Of a stretch of 64,000 bases of DNA, positions 1 to 64,000 are shown piece by piece. The notes under the pieces were generated by a model. It saw nothing but the letters and a program-made list of their open reading frames with translations, was not told the DNA's origin and did not search any database. Both the position numbers and the translations under genes were made by a program. The first letter of the stretch is position 1. Each line of letters opens with the position of its first letter. Source of the stretch: Gerris lacustris (lineage: Eukaryota; Arthropoda; Insecta; Hemiptera; Gerridae); NCBI GenBank assembly GCA_951217055.1, contig OX578278.1:44405574-44469573 (forward strand). The letters run 5' to 3'.

Positions 1-343
1 CAAATTCCATTTTTGTATGGAGGTTGTTTTGGTGAGATGGAATGAGAGGTTGTTTTGGTGAAAAATTAGGAATTTTAAATTAGTATTTTTAATAATAAGT
101 GTTGACTTGTAACAAATATTTGTACTGACAATCATAGGATATCTATGGAATTTTAAGGAAACTTATCAAAAACAATTGACAATAGCCACCTAGGTTAGAG
201 AAAATTTAACTTAAAAAACTAAAGGATGAAATAGTAATCTTCTAGTCAGCCTGAAGATGACCCAAAGAGGGGTCGAAATATCGCAAAAGTGAGCTTCTAA
301 TTTTTTTCCTTTTAGACCCTACTTACCAATACAAATTCCATTT
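1..343. mobile_element. Short insertion between 12-bp direct repeats (window edge)
   Basis: The 12-mer caaattccattt occurs at 1-12 and again at 332-343 and would be a target duplication around a 319-bp insert. The insert ends with a conserved-looking block at about 249-285 (tgaagatgac, stem-forming ccc/ggg, gtcgaaa) seen near ends of several invertebrate retroelements and reminiscent of a degenerate hammerhead core. No coding sequence. The family is not identified; this sits in the intron upstream of exon 1. Confidence 0.4.
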
Positions 344-486
344 ATATTTCAAGTTTATTTGTTATTCTTCCAAAACATTTTATGGCTCATGACCACAGAT
401 TTGCTTAGAACCTGAAATGTTCATAATTTTGTTTTTATTAAATGTTCAGTTCATATTTCATCTATGCATTAATTTTGTCGTTTTAG

Positions 487-63091
<62,605 letters not shown>

Positions 63092-63650
63092 GTAAGCACA
63101 TTTATTATTCACTTTACTTACTATCAATTTATTTACAAAAACAAGGGGAAATAAGTAAGATTGTTTCGAAATCAAGATAATTGCATAATCTAGTTAATGG
63201 ATGTTAACATTTATTTAGTTATATTGGAAAGTAAGTCATGGATAACTTTCTAGCTGACTAATTTCCCTATTAATGGAGTTTCCTTCAGAATTTGCTTTGT
63301 TTATGTAAGAAATAGCTTCTTTTTAGCTACCATTTTAAGGGATTTCTTTCTGAGAACCCTTACTATACTCACCAAGAGTTTCTTAATAGAGCAAATTGAC
63401 ATTGTTTTGAGTATTGATTACGATGCAATGGACTTAAAGTAGGATTAGTTTTATTTTAATTATTTATTTAATATTTTAATAGACTATTATTTTGTCTACT
63501 CATATTGTTATTATTTATTTATTTTTAGTTTTATTATTAATTAATATTTTATAATTTATGTATTCCCAAGTGATATTTTAAGCATTGTTTTTATAAAAAG
63601 TGTTGACAATATTCTAAAGTTTTATGGCTTGTAAATCATTATGAAAATAA
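63092..63650. other. Start of intron after exon 35
   Basis: AT-rich, nothing recognised. Confidence 0.5.
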
Positions 63651-63652
63651 AG

Positions 63653-63653
63653 A

Positions 63654-63714
<61 letters not shown>
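63653..63714. repeat. (TTA)n microsatellite
   Basis: About 20 perfect TTA units; may be the tail of an older retroposon ending nearby. Confidence 0.97.
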
Positions 63715-63719
<5 letters not shown>

Positions 63720-63757
63720 CTCATATTTGTAATTTGTTGTTTACAAAACTAATTATC

Positions 63758-64000
63758 GGGCGTAGCCGTTAATGTAGATGCAAAGCATTCTCCTGAAACC
63801 ACCTATGTCATTAACAATATACCTGGTGATGGTTTGAATCCCAGGGAGGTGACATGTTTCACACTGATGATCATATCAAGTAGATGTGTGAAGTGTGCCT
63901 AATTCCCTCCCTTTCTGTATTACCAGGTTTCTTAGTTCTGGTATAGGTTTCTGTATCTCCAGGTAGGATGTATGTTTTTGAGTTTAAAACTTGAGTCTTG
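63758..64000 (+). mobile_element. Second tRNA-derived SINE-like sequence (runs to window end)
   Basis: A gcgtagccgttaatgtagat box A-like start and ggtttgaatcccaggg, close to box B, at tRNA-like spacing. The following gatgtgtgaagtg block is shared with the SINE body at 13390-13402. The right end is outside the window. Confidence 0.5.

Overview
The window is eukaryotic. It carries one very large, intron-rich protein-coding gene on the + strand, and everything else is intron. Thirty-five exons, all with GT-AG borders and mutually consistent reading phases, spell out about 1,846 codons of a Piezo-type mechanosensitive cation channel. The AT-rich introns, the insect-style Piezo sequence and the mix of mobile elements (hAT, pogo, mariner, piggyBac, MULE, 5S- and tRNA-derived SINEs, Jockey/CR1-like LINE ends) point to an insect with a large, repeat-rich genome. 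Order and species cannot be fixed from sequence alone.

Layout of the gene. Positions 487-10219 encode multi-helix blade units. Positions 10944-11107 encode the long charged helix called the beam. Positions 13849-33315 encode a poorly conserved acidic, Ser/Pro-rich cytoplasmic linker split over small exons, several of which have lengths divisible by three. Positions 33767-41053 encode the latch/clasp-like region. Positions 43797-46100 encode the last peripheral helices, including the very conserved VPRPSKNFW stretch. Positions 46421-46702 encode another linker. Positions 52738-57636 encode the last blade helices, the anchor and the outer pore helix, and 57389-63091 encode the extracellular cap. 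The first several hundred codons lie upstream of the window. The pore-lining inner helix and the C-terminal domain (about 80-100 codons by comparison with other Piezos) lie beyond its end. No promoter, start codon, stop codon or polyadenylation site of the gene is in view.

Introns of 0.1-6.4 kb are packed with mobile-element relics. Several have precisely readable borders: four hAT-type elements with perfect 8-bp target duplications (5005-5621, 19355-19569, 21254-21610, 44324-45760), a piggyBac relic between TTAA sites (56259-57214), pogo-like elements between TA sites (24665-25582, 34349-34754, 48844-52700), two long foldback elements (28173-29313, 46770-48583), a MULE-like element with long inverted ends (58267-60678), a tRNA-derived SINE with a 13-bp duplication (13228-13512), a 5S-rRNA-derived SINE (about 8500-8833) and fragments of LINEs, mostly in antisense.

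No wholly new biological system was found. The points most worth checking are the two clusters of phase-symmetric linker exons that allow modular isoforms (including a candidate exon at 13849 with two possible donors), the transposon edge 37 bp from the start of the exon at 52738, and the nested repeats that allow an insertion history to be read.
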